From Burkholderia sp. SRS-46 (GTDB lineage Bacteria; Pseudomonadota; Gammaproteobacteria; Burkholderiales; Burkholderiaceae), in the NCBI RefSeq assembly GCF_004343775.1, contig NZ_PTXL01000003.1:736884-800883 (forward strand): a DNA stretch of 64,000 nucleotides, in the 5' to 3' direction. This document shows positions 27,241 to 36,613 of the stretch, piece after piece. The translations under genes and the position numbers were made by a program. The notes below the pieces were generated by a model. It searched no databases. It was given only the letters and a program-made list of their open reading frames with translations, and was not told where the DNA came from. The number at the start of each line of letters is the position of its first letter. Position 1 is the stretch's first letter.

Positions 27241-29562
27241 TCACGCCTGCGCCGCGGCCCGCGACGACTGCCGGTTGAGCTGCTCGACCCGCGCGGCATC
27301 CTGTTCGCCCGGCACCGGCCGGCCGAACAGGAAACCCTGCACCTCGCGGCAGCCTTCCTGTGTGATGCACGCGAGCTGTTCCTCGGTCTCGACGCCTTCG
27401 GCGACGGTCGTCACGCCGAGGCGCTTGCCGAGATCCGCCACCGCCCGCACGACGGCGGCGCAGTCGGGGCGCGTGACCGCATCGCGCACGAAGGTGCCGT
27501 CGATCTTGATCTTGTCGAACGGAAACGCGCGCAGGTGCGCGAGCGACGAGAAGCCCGTGCCGAAATCGTCGAGCGCGACGCGCACGCCCATCGCGCGCAG
27601 CGCACGCAGGTCGGCGATCGCCTTGCCCTCGTCGTGCAGCAGCGCGGTTTCGGTCACCTCGATCTCCAGCCGGTCGGGCGCGAGGCCCGAGCCGGCCAGC
27701 GCCGCCGCGACGGCCGGCGCGATCGTGCCGTGGCCGAGCTGCGCGGCCGACACGTTGACGGCCACCCGCGCGCCGTCCTGCCAGCGCACCGCGTGCCGGC
27801 ACGCCTGCTCGAGCACGAAGGTGCCGAGCCGGTCGATCAGCCCGCTGCCTTCCGCCACCGGAATGAACTTGCCCGGCGAGATCCAGCCGCTGCGCGGGTC
27901 ATGCCAGCGCAGCAGCGCCTCGCGCGCGGTCACCCGCTTCGTGTGGACGTCGACGATCGGCTGGTAGAACACGAACAGCTCGCGGTTCCCGTCGAGCGCG
28001 GCCCGCAGCTTCGATTCGAGCGCGACCCGTTCCAGCGCGCGCGTTTCCATGTCCGGCGCGAACATGCGGAAGGTGCCCCGGCCGGCCATCTTGGCCGCGT
28101 AGAGCGCCATGTCCGCGCGCGACAGCAGCACGCCGGCGGTTTCGCCGTGGTGCGGCGCCAGCACGCAGCCGATCGACGCACCGATATGGATCGTCCGGCC
28201 GGGCGACGGCGCATAGGGCGCGACGAGCGCATCGACGAGCCGGGCGGCGGCCGCCGTCGCGGTGTCCGCATCGGTGTCGCGCAGCAGCACCGCGAATTCG
28301 TCGCCGCCGATGCGCCCGAGCATCATGCCCGGGCCCGGGCATTGCACGCGCAGGCGCTCCGCGACCTGGCGCAGCAGCGCGTCGCCGGCCGAATGCCCGC
28401 GCGCGTCGTTGACGAGCTTGAAGCCGTCGAGGTCGATGTAGAGCAGCGCGATCACGTGGTCGGTGTCGCGCAGGCTCGCGTCGAATTCGGCGAGGAACGT
28501 CGCGCGGTTCGGCAGGCCGGTGAGCGAATCGTGGTGCGCGAGCTGGTGGATCCGCGCCTCCGCTTCGGCCTGCTGCGTGACGATCGACCACGACAGCATC
28601 GGGCAGATGTAGCGGCCTTCGGTGTCCCGCACGGCCGACACCTGGATGTCGAGCACTTCCGGCCCGAGCCGGATGCGCGTGCGATGCGGCAGGTTCGCGG
28701 GGTCGGCGAGCATGCGGCGCTGGCGCTGCGGGTGGCGGTGGAAGAAATCGAGCGACGCGCCGAGCGCGTCGTCCGCGCGGATCGGCAGCAGGTGCTCGAT
28801 CTCGCGCAGCAGTTCCTTCGACGTCTCGTTCAGGTAGTTGATGCTGAAGGTGTCCGGATCGGCGGTCATCACGGCCACCGGCATGTCGTCGATCATGCGC
28901 AGCAGCCGCGTCTGCGCCTGCTCGCGGATGCGCGATTCGGCCTGGGCCTCGACGGTGCGCACGAAGCCGCGGTAGTTGACCGTGATCACGGCGATCAGCG
29001 CGGCCGACACGAACGCCATGTTGATCGCCGTCGCAACGAGCGTGGGCTGGCGTGTCGCGCTGAAGAACGCGATGAACGAGACGTTGACGATCACCGCGAC
29101 GATCAGCGCGGCCGAGCGCAGGTACATCAGGCTGAAGATGCAGCCGATCACGGTGATCGCCATGTAGAACGCGACCTGCGCCTTCTGCCACGGGTCGCCG
29201 TAGTGGAACAGCAGCATCGCCCAGGTCGTGAAGGTCAGGGCCATCGGGACGACCAGCCAGCTCGTATACGTGAGCGCGCGCCGCACGATCTCCGGCGTCG
29301 GTTCCTCGAACCGGGCACGGCGCCAGTGCAGCAGGCGCGCGATCGAGGCGAGCGACATCAGCGCGGGCATCGTGACGGTCAGCCAGAACGGCGCATCGCC
29401 GAAGTGAGTGAGCGCGAGGCTCCAGGTGCTCGTGATCAGGATCAGGTACATCACCGGGAGCTGGCTGGCGAACACGCGGTATTGCGCCGCGAGCAGGTCC
29501 GGGTTCTGCGCCGGCGCCGCGATGCGGGCCAGCGATGCCGCCAATGACTTGAGGATTTTCAT
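27241..29562 (-). CDS. Membrane GGDEF-EAL c-di-GMP enzyme
   Basis: A 773-residue bifunctional-type protein: N-terminal block of about six membrane segments (about 35-215), a PAS-like region (about 230-340), a GGDEF domain with intact GGDEF near 419-423, and an EAL domain (EAL near 548-550, VNVSAAQL, LDDFGTGFSSL, AEGVETEEQL). Both catalytic signatures look complete, so it could make and break cyclic di-GMP. It is 64 bp downstream of a second such gene on the same strand, likely one transcript. The signal sensed by the membrane part is unknown. Confidence 0.88.
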   Translation of the reverse strand: MKILKSLAASLARIAAPAQNPDLLAAQYRVFASQLPVMYLILITSTWSLALTHFGDAPFWLTVTMPALMSLASIARLLHWRRARFEEPTPEIVRRALTYTSWLVVPMALTFTTWAMLLFHYGDPWQKAQVAFYMAITVIGCIFSLMYLRSAALIVAVIVNVSFIAFFSATRQPTLVATAINMAFVSAALIAVITVNYRGFVRTVEAQAESRIREQAQTRLLRMIDDMPVAVMTADPDTFSINYLNETSKELLREIEHLLPIRADDALGASLDFFHRHPQRQRRMLADPANLPHRTRIRLGPEVLDIQVSAVRDTEGRYICPMLSWSIVTQQAEAEARIHQLAHHDSLTGLPNRATFLAEFDASLRDTDHVIALLYIDLDGFKLVNDARGHSAGDALLRQVAERLRVQCPGPGMMLGRIGGDEFAVLLRDTDADTATAAAARLVDALVAPYAPSPGRTIHIGASIGCVLAPHHGETAGVLLSRADMALYAAKMAGRGTFRMFAPDMETRALERVALESKLRAALDGNRELFVFYQPIVDVHTKRVTAREALLRWHDPRSGWISPGKFIPVAEGSGLIDRLGTFVLEQACRHAVRWQDGARVAVNVSAAQLGHGTIAPAVAAALAGSGLAPDRLEIEVTETALLHDEGKAIADLRALRAMGVRVALDDFGTGFSSLAHLRAFPFDKIKIDGTFVRDAVTRPDCAAVVRAVADLGKRLGVTTVAEGVETEEQLACITQEGCREVQGFLFGRPVPGEQDAARVEQLNRQSSRAAAQA

Positions 29563-29626
29563 ATGAGCGTGCCTGTTGCAACCCGGGTTCGGGGTGTCGG
29601 GCCTGGCTTCGCCGGCGATCGCGCGC

Positions 29627-31717
29627 TCATGGCCGCACCATCGCCAGGGCCGCCGCGTCCGTTACCGGAAACGCCGCGCGGGCGCGCTCGCCGCCGGTCA
29701 GCGCGATCTGCCCGCTGCCGACGATCTCGTCGAGCGGCACGGGCCGGCCGAGCAGGAAGCCCTGCGCCTCGTCGCAGCCTTCCTCGGTCAGCAGCGACAG
29801 CTGGTCGTGCGTTTCGATGCCTTCGGCCAGGATCGGAATCCCGAGGCTCTTGCCGAGCGCGAGCACGGCCCGCACGATCGCGCGATCGGGCGGGTTGGTT
29901 TCCGCGTCCGTCACGAACGACCGGTCGAGCTTGATCCGGTCGAACGGGAACGAGCGCAGCGTGTCGAGCGACGAGTAGCCGGTGCCGAAATCGTCGAGCG
30001 CGATGGTGACGCCCAGCGCCTTGATCTCGCGCAGCGTGCGCAATGCGCGCTCGCGCCCGGCGAAGATCGTCGATTCGGTCAGCTCGAGCTGCAGGCGCGC
30101 CGGCGGCAGGCGGGTTTCCTCCAGCACGTCCGCGACGAGCTTCGTCAGGTCGGTGTGCATGAATTGCACGGCCGACACGTTCACCGCGACGATATACGGC
30201 GGCTCCCAGCCGGCCGCGTTTGCGCACGCTTCGCGCAGCACCCACTCGCCGATGTCGATGATCATGCCGTTTTCCTCGGCGAGCGGAATGAATTCGGACG
30301 GCGAAATGGCGCCGAGCGTCGCATGGCGCCAGCGCAGCAGCGCCTCGTAGCCGCGCACCTCGCCGGTCGTGAGCGACGTCTGCACCTGGTAGTGGATGCT
30401 CAGCTGCTTGTCGGCCACCGCGCGCCGCAGGTCGGCCGCGAGGCTGCGCCGCGCGCGCACGAGCTGGTCCATCGCCGGCTCGTAGAAACAGACCGGCCGG
30501 GTGACGCTGCCCTTGGCCCGGTACATCGCGAGGTCCGCGTTGTTGACGAGGACCGCCTTGGTGGCGGCGTCGTCGGGGTAGATCGCGACGCCGAAGCTCG
30601 CGCCCGGGACGATCTCGTAGTCGTCGAGCCGGATCGTCTTGTACAGCGCGGGTTCGAGCCGTTCGAGGAATTCCGTCAGGTGCGCGTCGCTGCCCATCCG
30701 GCAGATCGCGGCGAACTCGTCGCCGCCGATGCGGGCGATGAATTCGCCGTCGCGCAGCAGGTTGGTCATGCGCCGCGCGAGGATGCGCAGCACCTCGTCG
30801 CCGGCGTGGTGGCCACGCAGGTCGTTGATTTCCTTGAAGCGGTTCAGGTCGATGCCGATCAGCGCGAGCTTCGCGCCGCGCTCGTGCGCCAGCGCGAGTT
30901 CGAGGTCGAGTCGCTCGTTGAAGCTGGCGCGGTTCGGCAGGCCGGTCAGCATGTCGCTCAGCGCCATCCGGCGCAGGTGTTCGAGCGATTCGGCGCGCAC
31001 GTTGCCGTCGATCACGTAGCTCACGAGCCCCGTGCAGACGATCACGAGCGACATGCCCGCGATCGCGAGCGCCAGCGTGCGCAGCGCGGTCGCGTCAGTC
31101 AGCGTGCCTTCGAGCGTCAGCGGCGTGACACGCAGCGCGGTCATGCCGGTGAAGTGCAGCGCGAGGATCGCGAGCGACAGCAGGGCGGCCATGTGGTTGA
31201 CCGCGTGCGGCACCCGCCGCATCCCGCAGTGCAGCGCGAGCGCGGACAGCGTGACCGACAGCGTCACCGACGCGACCAGGTAGGTGACGTCCCACGACAG
31301 GATGCCCTCGACCCGCCACGCCAGCATGCCGGTGTAATGCATCAGTGCGATCGCAGTTCCGACGACCGCACCGCCGAGCGCGGGTGCGGCCCGGGTCGCG
31401 CGGCAGGTGGTCAGCGCGAAGCCGACCGTGCTGCCGCCTACCGCGATCAGCAGCGACAGCACCGTCAGCGGCGGATTGAAGTGCACCGGCGCGCCGGCAT
31501 CGAAGCCGAGCATCGCGATGAAGTGCGTGCACCAGATCGCCACGCCGGCCGAGATGGCCGTCAGCACCTGCCAGCCGAGCCGCTGCGTGCCGACCGTGCT
31601 CGCCGAGCGCTGGAACAGCCGCGCGGTCACCCATGAGCCGGCCCCGCACAGCAGCGCGGCCAGCAGCACGAGCCAGAGATTGTGCTCATAAACGATGCAC
31701 CCGAGAACTGTCGCCAC
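29627..31717 (-). CDS. MHYT-GGDEF-EAL c-di-GMP enzyme
   Basis: A 696-residue membrane protein. The N-terminal MHYT sensor domain has seven helices and three repeats of the motif (TCHF-type variant WCTHFIAML, LMHYTGM and LALHFTGM); these residues are proposed to bind copper and sense O2, CO or NO. A GGDEF domain (GGDEF near 331-335) and an EAL domain (EAL near 458-460, LDDFGTGYSSL, AEGIETHDQL) follow and look intact. Upstream partner of the other GGDEF-EAL gene. Confidence 0.88.
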   Translation of the reverse strand: MATVLGCIVYEHNLWLVLLAALLCGAGSWVTARLFQRSASTVGTQRLGWQVLTAISAGVAIWCTHFIAMLGFDAGAPVHFNPPLTVLSLLIAVGGSTVGFALTTCRATRAAPALGGAVVGTAIALMHYTGMLAWRVEGILSWDVTYLVASVTLSVTLSALALHCGMRRVPHAVNHMAALLSLAILALHFTGMTALRVTPLTLEGTLTDATALRTLALAIAGMSLVIVCTGLVSYVIDGNVRAESLEHLRRMALSDMLTGLPNRASFNERLDLELALAHERGAKLALIGIDLNRFKEINDLRGHHAGDEVLRILARRMTNLLRDGEFIARIGGDEFAAICRMGSDAHLTEFLERLEPALYKTIRLDDYEIVPGASFGVAIYPDDAATKAVLVNNADLAMYRAKGSVTRPVCFYEPAMDQLVRARRSLAADLRRAVADKQLSIHYQVQTSLTTGEVRGYEALLRWRHATLGAISPSEFIPLAEENGMIIDIGEWVLREACANAAGWEPPYIVAVNVSAVQFMHTDLTKLVADVLEETRLPPARLQLELTESTIFAGRERALRTLREIKALGVTIALDDFGTGYSSLDTLRSFPFDRIKLDRSFVTDAETNPPDRAIVRAVLALGKSLGIPILAEGIETHDQLSLLTEEGCDEAQGFLLGRPVPLDEIVGSGQIALTGGERARAAFPVTDAAALAMVRP

Positions 31718-32016
31718 ACGCCATCCTTTCCTTGAACTTACCGCTGCGTCTGTCGTCGGCGGCTGCCCGCGCGCACACGGATTGCCACATTTCGCGACGG
31801 AAAACGCATAAAAGATAACGGCACGGGATGAGCAAACTGAACGCCGCGCCCGGCGCGCAAACGATTCCGGCTCGGATTTTTAATTGGTGCCTGAACGCTT
31901 GCCAGCTTGTGGCGGAATCCGCCTGGCGGCTGGTTTTCGATGGCCGGGTTAGTATCGAATGGCCCGGCGTGCGTCCGTTACGCCGGCATCATTCGAACAA
32001 GGAGAGACTGAGAGAA

Positions 32017-33204
32017 ATGCAAGCGAATCAACCCTACGTCCGGCCGATCCGCGTGCTCGCGGGGCTGGCGTTCGCGGCCGCCGCGTTGTCGGCCCACGCC
32101 GCCGACTGGATCGTGTCCGCCAACGACGGCAAGTACCAGCGCGTCGAGGGCCGCGACACCTATCTGGCCGCGCCGCCGTCCGACACGCTGACGCTGCTCG
32201 ATGCCGCCACGTTCCCGCCGAAGGTCGCGTTGCAGGTCGACGTCGAGAACGGCATCCAGGGGCCGCCGCAGGCAGTCGCCGTCACGCCCGACGCGAGCAT
32301 CGCGCTCGTCGCCGCGCCCACCCGCTACGACCAGGCCGCGAAGCAGCTCGCGTTCGACACGTTCCTGCAGGTCGTGGACCTGAAGGCGGCGCCGCCCGCC
32401 GTCACGCGCATCGCGCTCGCCGCACATCCGCAGGGCATCGCGATCGACCGCTCGGGCCGGCTCGCGCTGGTCACGGACGTCGACGGCGGCGTGTCGGTGC
32501 TGCGCATCGACGGCTCGCGCGTGACGCCCGACGGCAGCCTGAAGATCGGCAAGAAGCGGCTCGGCGGCGTGAGCTTCACGCACGACGGCCGGCATGCGCT
32601 CGTCGCGCTGCGCGACGAGCAGGGCGTCGCGGTGCTGAACGTCGACGACGGCAAGGTGAGCGACAGCGGCGCGCGCCTGTCCAGCGGCGTTGCGCCGTAC
32701 ACGATCGACGTGTCGAGCGACAACCGCTGGGCCGTCGTGAGCAACGTCGGGCTCGCGGGCCTGCCGGGCTATGCGGGCAAGCTCGCGGGCGACGCCGATA
32801 CGGTCGCGCTGATCGACGTGTCGCGCACGCCGTTCCGCACGGTCCAGTACCTGAGCGTGCCGTCGCTGCCGGAGGGCGTCGCGATTTCGCCGGACGGCAA
32901 GTGGATCGCCGTGCAGACGATGGACGGCTCGAACCTGACGCCCGACAACGCCGGCCGCCACGCGCTCGGCAAGGTGCTGCTGTTCGCGATCCGCGACGGC
33001 CAGGCCGTGAAGGCCGGCGAAGCGACGGGCGGCGAGGCGGCGCAAGGCATCGTGTTTACGGCCGACAGCCGCCACGTGATCGTGCAGTTCAACGTCGAGC
33101 GGCAGCTCGCGCTCTACGCGGTCGACGGCGGCAAGCTGCGCGACACCGGCAAGCGGATTGCGCTGACGGCCGGGCCGTCGTCGCTGCGCTCGACGCCGCG
33201 CTGA
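32017..33204 (+). CDS. Periplasmic beta-propeller (YVTN-like) protein
   Basis: A 395-residue exported protein (signal peptide ending LSAHA, near residue 28) made of repeated blades such as GPPQAVAVTPDASIALVAA, HPQGIAIDRSGRLALVTD, GGVSFTHDGRHALVAL and PEGVAISPDGKWIAVQT, the pattern of YVTN/lactonase-type seven-bladed propellers. AAGGAGAG precedes the ATG at 32017. Ligand or enzymatic activity unknown; some relatives are 6-phosphogluconolactonase-like. It ends at a strong bidirectional hairpin. Confidence 0.7.
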   Translation: MQANQPYVRPIRVLAGLAFAAAALSAHAADWIVSANDGKYQRVEGRDTYLAAPPSDTLTLLDAATFPPKVALQVDVENGIQGPPQAVAVTPDASIALVAAPTRYDQAAKQLAFDTFLQVVDLKAAPPAVTRIALAAHPQGIAIDRSGRLALVTDVDGGVSVLRIDGSRVTPDGSLKIGKKRLGGVSFTHDGRHALVALRDEQGVAVLNVDDGKVSDSGARLSSGVAPYTIDVSSDNRWAVVSNVGLAGLPGYAGKLAGDADTVALIDVSRTPFRTVQYLSVPSLPEGVAISPDGKWIAVQTMDGSNLTPDNAGRHALGKVLLFAIRDGQAVKAGEATGGEAAQGIVFTADSRHVIVQFNVERQLALYAVDGGKLRDTGKRIALTAGPSSLRSTPR

Positions 33205-33207
33205 GCC

Positions 33208-33246
33208 CACCGGACGCATGGCCCGCGTGCGGTCACGCGTCCGGTG
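33208..33246. terminator. Bidirectional hairpin between convergent genes
   Basis: Perfect 10-bp arms CACCGGACGC / GCGTCCGGTG separated by 19 nt, just after the propeller stop (33204) and before the end of the DUF971 gene (33282, minus). No T run. Confidence 0.55.
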
Positions 33247-33281
33247 TCACACGGCGACGATCTCCTGCGCGAAGCCTTCCG

Positions 33282-33587
33282 TCATGCGGCCTGCCGATTC
33301 ACGTCGGCGGCGCCGAGCGACGCGATGTACGGCCACGGATAGATGCCGCGTGCGTGGCCGTCGCTGAACACGAGCTGCACGCCATAGCCCATCGGGTGGA
33401 TCGCGGTCACCATCACGCCGGGCGGTGACTGCGCCGGCCCGCCCGCCAGCCTTTGCGCGCGGCATCCCGCGCACGGGCATGCCGCGCGCAGCCGCCCGTG
33501 TGCGATCGCGTGCTGCGTGCCGTTGCCCCAGCGCACGGTCAGCACGCCGGCCGCCGCGTCGCTGTGCAGTTCGGCCGGCGCGTTCAT
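33282..33587 (-). CDS. DUF971 protein
   Basis: A 101-residue protein of the DUF971 family, a small fold also found at the N-terminus of gamma-butyrobetaine hydroxylase and at the C-terminus of the plant Fe-S factor HCF101. Visible: the cysteine cluster ACPCAGCRAQR (likely metal-binding), WGNGTQH and the C-terminal GYGVQLVFSDGHARGIYPWPYI. Its ATG overlaps the stop of the HEAT-repeat gene (ATGA). As the last gene of an operon with a flavoprotein and a ferredoxin, a role in Fe-S assembly is plausible but inferred. Confidence 0.75.
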   Translation of the reverse strand: MNAPAELHSDAAAGVLTVRWGNGTQHAIAHGRLRAACPCAGCRAQRLAGGPAQSPPGVMVTAIHPMGYGVQLVFSDGHARGIYPWPYIASLGAADVNRQAA

Positions 33588-34576
33588 GCCGCGCCGCCGA
33601 GCTGCCGGATCGCGATCCGCACGGCCTTGCGCACTTCCGGATCGGCGTCGTCGAGCGCGTCGCGCAACGCCGCGAGCGACGCCGGGTCGCGCAGTTCCCC
33701 GAGCGCCAGTGCCGCCTCGCGGCGCAGGTTGCTGATCGCATGCGCGAGCAGTGCCGCCACCGCGCGCGCCGTCGATGCATCGCCGAGTTGCCCGAGCGCG
33801 CGGGTCGCGCGCAGCCGGACCTGCCAGTAAGGATCGTCCAGCGCGCGCACCAGCGCGGGCGTCGCCGCGCCCGCGCGCAGCTTGCCGAGCGTCGTCGCGG
33901 CGGCTTCGCGGACTTGCCACGCGTCGTCGGCCAGCGCGCCGAGCAGCGCCTCGACCACGGTGCCGCCGCTGGCGTCCGGCGACGCGAAGCCGAGCGCGCC
34001 GACCGCCGTGCGCCGCACGTCGGGATCGGGGTCGCGCACCGTCAGTGCGGCGAGACGCGGCAGCGCGCGCGCGTCCTTCAGCCAGCCCAGCAGCGCGATC
34101 GCTTCGGCGCGCACGCCGGCGTCGGGCGCGTCCAGCGCCGCGTCGGCCGGCCCGTAGGCGTCCGGGAAGCGGAGCTCGCGCAGGCCGCGCAGCGCGGCGC
34201 GCGCGACGAACGGCTCCGGCCGCGCCGCATAGCGCCGCAGGATCGGCCCGGACGACGGCGATTTCAGCTCGGACAGGCTGTGCGCCGCGGCGCACAGCAC
34301 GCCGTCGTCGTCGTCGAGCAGCGCTGCGCACAGCGCCTCGACCGCATCGTCGCGCTCCCACGCGGCGAGCGCTTCGGCCGCTTCCTGCCGGACGTCGGCA
34401 TCGGGATCCCCGGCGAGCGCCGCGACGAACACCGGGACGCACGCGGCGTCCTCGAGGTCGGCCAGCTCGAACAGCGCGATGCGGCGCACGGCGGGATCGG
34501 GATCGGCGGCGCGGCGCAGCAGCGCGGCGGCGGCAGCCGGCGGCGCGAAGGGCGCGGGCGGGTGGGACGCGGTCAT
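33584..34576 (-). CDS. HEAT-repeat protein
   Basis: A 330-residue protein made almost wholly of HEAT/PBS-lyase-like repeats about 31 residues long, for example DPDPAVRRIALFELADLED, DPDADVRQEAAEALAAWE, DPDPDVRRTAVGALGFAS and DPYWQVRLRATRALGQLGD. Such solenoids act as protein-binding scaffolds or help attach prosthetic groups. No signal peptide, so cytoplasmic. It lies between the ferredoxin and DUF971 genes and overlaps the latter by 4 bp. Probably a scaffold or maturation partner of the flavoprotein-ferredoxin pair. Confidence 0.8.
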   Translation of the reverse strand: MTASHPPAPFAPPAAAAALLRRAADPDPAVRRIALFELADLEDAACVPVFVAALAGDPDADVRQEAAEALAAWERDDAVEALCAALLDDDDGVLCAAAHSLSELKSPSSGPILRRYAARPEPFVARAALRGLRELRFPDAYGPADAALDAPDAGVRAEAIALLGWLKDARALPRLAALTVRDPDPDVRRTAVGALGFASPDASGGTVVEALLGALADDAWQVREAAATTLGKLRAGAATPALVRALDDPYWQVRLRATRALGQLGDASTARAVAALLAHAISNLRREAALALGELRDPASLAALRDALDDADPEVRKAVRIAIRQLGGAA

Positions 34577-34605
34577 GAACGGCTCTCGTCAGGGGGAACG
34601 GATGG

Positions 34606-34851
34606 CTAGCGCAGCAGGTACGGAATGTCGACCTTGACGGCGCCGGTCGGGCAGTCGTGCTCGCACGGCATGCAGTACCAGCATTCGTCGAACTGCATGG
34701 TGGCCTTGCCGGTCGACGTGTCGATCGCGAGCAGGTCGAGCGGGCAGACGTCGACGCAGACCGTGCAGCCCTTGTCGGCGATGCAGCGCGATGCGTCGAT
34801 CGTCACGGGCGCGCTGCTGCGCTGGAAGATGTCGTGCGGGGTGGTGGCCAT
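34606..34851 (-). CDS. 4Fe-4S ferredoxin, AprB-like
   Basis: An 81-residue ferredoxin with two four-cysteine sets: CIADKGCTVCVDVCPLD and CWYCMPCEHDCPTGA, the spacing of a two-cluster dicluster ferredoxin and close to the start of adenylylsulfate reductase beta subunit AprB, but without the AprB C-terminal extension. The start at 34851 follows GGAG. It is 19 bp after the AprA-like flavoprotein gene, so it probably carries electrons to or from that enzyme. Confidence 0.8.
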   Translation of the reverse strand: MATTPHDIFQRSSAPVTIDASRCIADKGCTVCVDVCPLDLLAIDTSTGKATMQFDECWYCMPCEHDCPTGAVKVDIPYLLR

Positions 34852-34870
34852 GGCGGGCTCCTCGGGTTCG

Positions 34871-36613
34871 TCAGATCGTGGTGGCGGCCGGATGCGCCGG
34901 CTCGCGAATGCGAAGTTGCGAATACGCGCCGCGCTCGTCGTCGGACACCGCAACGAGGTACGGCTCGATCGCGCGTTTGACGCTCGTCATGCGGCCGGCG
35001 GTGTCCTTGTACAGATGCGTGTGGCAGAACCAGTCGCGGTCGTTGCGCTGCGGATGATCGACGCGGTGGTGATAGAGGCCCCAGCGGCTCTCGGTGCGGA
35101 ACAGCGACGCGCGCGCGGCCATCTCCGCGCAGTCGCGGATCGCGCGCACCTCGGCCGCGCGCATCAGCTCGTGCGGATGGGTCGCCTTGATCGCGTCGAT
35201 GTCGTCGGCGATTTCCTCGAAGCGCTGCAGGCCGATCTCCATCTTGCGCGTGACCTTCGGCGGCTGCAGGTAGTCGTTGACCATCCGCCGCAGCTTGTAC
35301 TCGACCTGGTTCGGCGCGAGCCCGTGTTCGCGCCCGAGCGGCGCCAGCACGCGCGCGCGCTCCGCCGCGACTTGCGCGCCGTCGACATCGGCGAGCGCGC
35401 GCCCCGCGACGTAGTCGGCCGCGTTTTCGCCCGCGAACCAGCCGTACGTGAACGCGCCGAGCATGTAGTTGTGCGGCACGGCCGCCATGTCGCCCGCCGC
35501 ATACAGGCCGGGCACCGTCGTCTCGGCGCGTGCGTTCACGTAGACGCCGGACGCGCTGTGGCCGCTGCACAGGCCGATCTCGGAGATGTGCATCTCGACC
35601 ATCTGCCGCCGGTAGTCGGTGCCGCGCCCCGCATGGAAGCGCCCGCGGCTCGGCCGTTCGTTCGTGTGCAGGATCTGCTCGATCGTGCGGATGGTTTCCT
35701 CCGCGAGATGGTCGAGCTTCAGGAACACGGGGCCGCGGCCGCTCTGCAGCTCCTGGTAGAACTCCCACATCATCTGGCCGCTCCAGTAGTCGCACTCGAT
35801 GAAGCGCTCGCCGTTGCCGTTCGCGGTGAAGCCGCCGAGCGGGCCGGTCACGTACGCGCACGCCGGGCCGTTGTAGTCCTTGATCAGCGGATTGATCTGG
35901 AAGCATTCGAGGTTCGCGAGCGCGGCGCCGGCGTGATAGGCCATCGCATAGCCGTCGCCCGCGTTGGTCGGGTTCTCGTAGGTGCCCATCAGGTAGCCGG
36001 AGGCCGGCAGGCCGAGGCGCCCGGCCGCGCCGCAGCACAGGATCACGGCCTTCGCGCGCACGACGTGGAATTGCGCGCTCCGGCAGTCGAAGCCGAGCAC
36101 GCCCGACACGGCGCCGTGCGCATCGGTCATCAGCCGGGTCGCGACGATCCGGTTCGTGATCGCGATGCGCGCGCGCTTCAACTGCCGGTACAGGATCTTC
36201 TTGATGTCGTGGCCTTCCGGCATCGGCAGCACGTAGGCGCCCATGTGGTGCACCTTCTTCACCGCGTAGTCGCCGTTGCCGTCCTTCTCGAACTTCACGC
36301 CCCAGCGGTCGAGCTGCCCGATCGTCGCGAAGCTGTGGCGCGCATACGCGAGCACGGCTTCCTGGTCGACGATCCCGTCGTTCGCGATCGTGATTTCCCG
36401 TGTGTACTGCTCGGGCGTCGCGTGGCCGGGAATCACCGCGTTGTTGAGCCCGTCCATGCCCATCGAGATCGCGCCGCTGCGCTTCACGTTCGCCTTCTCG
36501 AGCACCAGCACGCGCAGCGCCGGGTTGCGTTCCTTCGCCTTGATCGCCGCCATCGGGCCGGCCGTGCCGCCGCCGACGACCACGATGTCGTAGTCGAGCA
36601 CTTCGGTGTTCAT
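34871..36613 (-). CDS. AprA-like FAD-dependent oxidoreductase
   Basis: A 580-residue flavoprotein of the fumarate reductase / succinate dehydrogenase / AprA superfamily. N-terminal FAD motif VVVGGGTAGPMAA; NVKRSGAISMGMDGLNNA resembles the AprA flavin-binding region; C-terminal FAD part TVPGLYAAGDMAAVPHN; the helical cap near 440-560 is basic. Its overall plan matches AprA (adenylylsulfate reductase alpha), and it is paired with an AprB-like ferredoxin, but true AprA is longer (over 600 residues) and the substrate here is unknown. The ATG overlaps the regulator stop (ATGA) and GAGGA precedes it. Confidence 0.65.
   Translation of the reverse strand: MNTEVLDYDIVVVGGGTAGPMAAIKAKERNPALRVLVLEKANVKRSGAISMGMDGLNNAVIPGHATPEQYTREITIANDGIVDQEAVLAYARHSFATIGQLDRWGVKFEKDGNGDYAVKKVHHMGAYVLPMPEGHDIKKILYRQLKRARIAITNRIVATRLMTDAHGAVSGVLGFDCRSAQFHVVRAKAVILCCGAAGRLGLPASGYLMGTYENPTNAGDGYAMAYHAGAALANLECFQINPLIKDYNGPACAYVTGPLGGFTANGNGERFIECDYWSGQMMWEFYQELQSGRGPVFLKLDHLAEETIRTIEQILHTNERPSRGRFHAGRGTDYRRQMVEMHISEIGLCSGHSASGVYVNARAETTVPGLYAAGDMAAVPHNYMLGAFTYGWFAGENAADYVAGRALADVDGAQVAAERARVLAPLGREHGLAPNQVEYKLRRMVNDYLQPPKVTRKMEIGLQRFEEIADDIDAIKATHPHELMRAAEVRAIRDCAEMAARASLFRTESRWGLYHHRVDHPQRNDRDWFCHTHLYKDTAGRMTSVKRAIEPYLVAVSDDERGAYSQLRIREPAHPAATTI

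Noticed and set aside
25226..31890. Shared 15-mer TTTAATTGGTGCCTG at about 25226 and 31876
   Set aside because: Exact 15-base matches are expected about once or twice by chance in 64 kb, and the flanks do not match; not taken as an attachment repeat.
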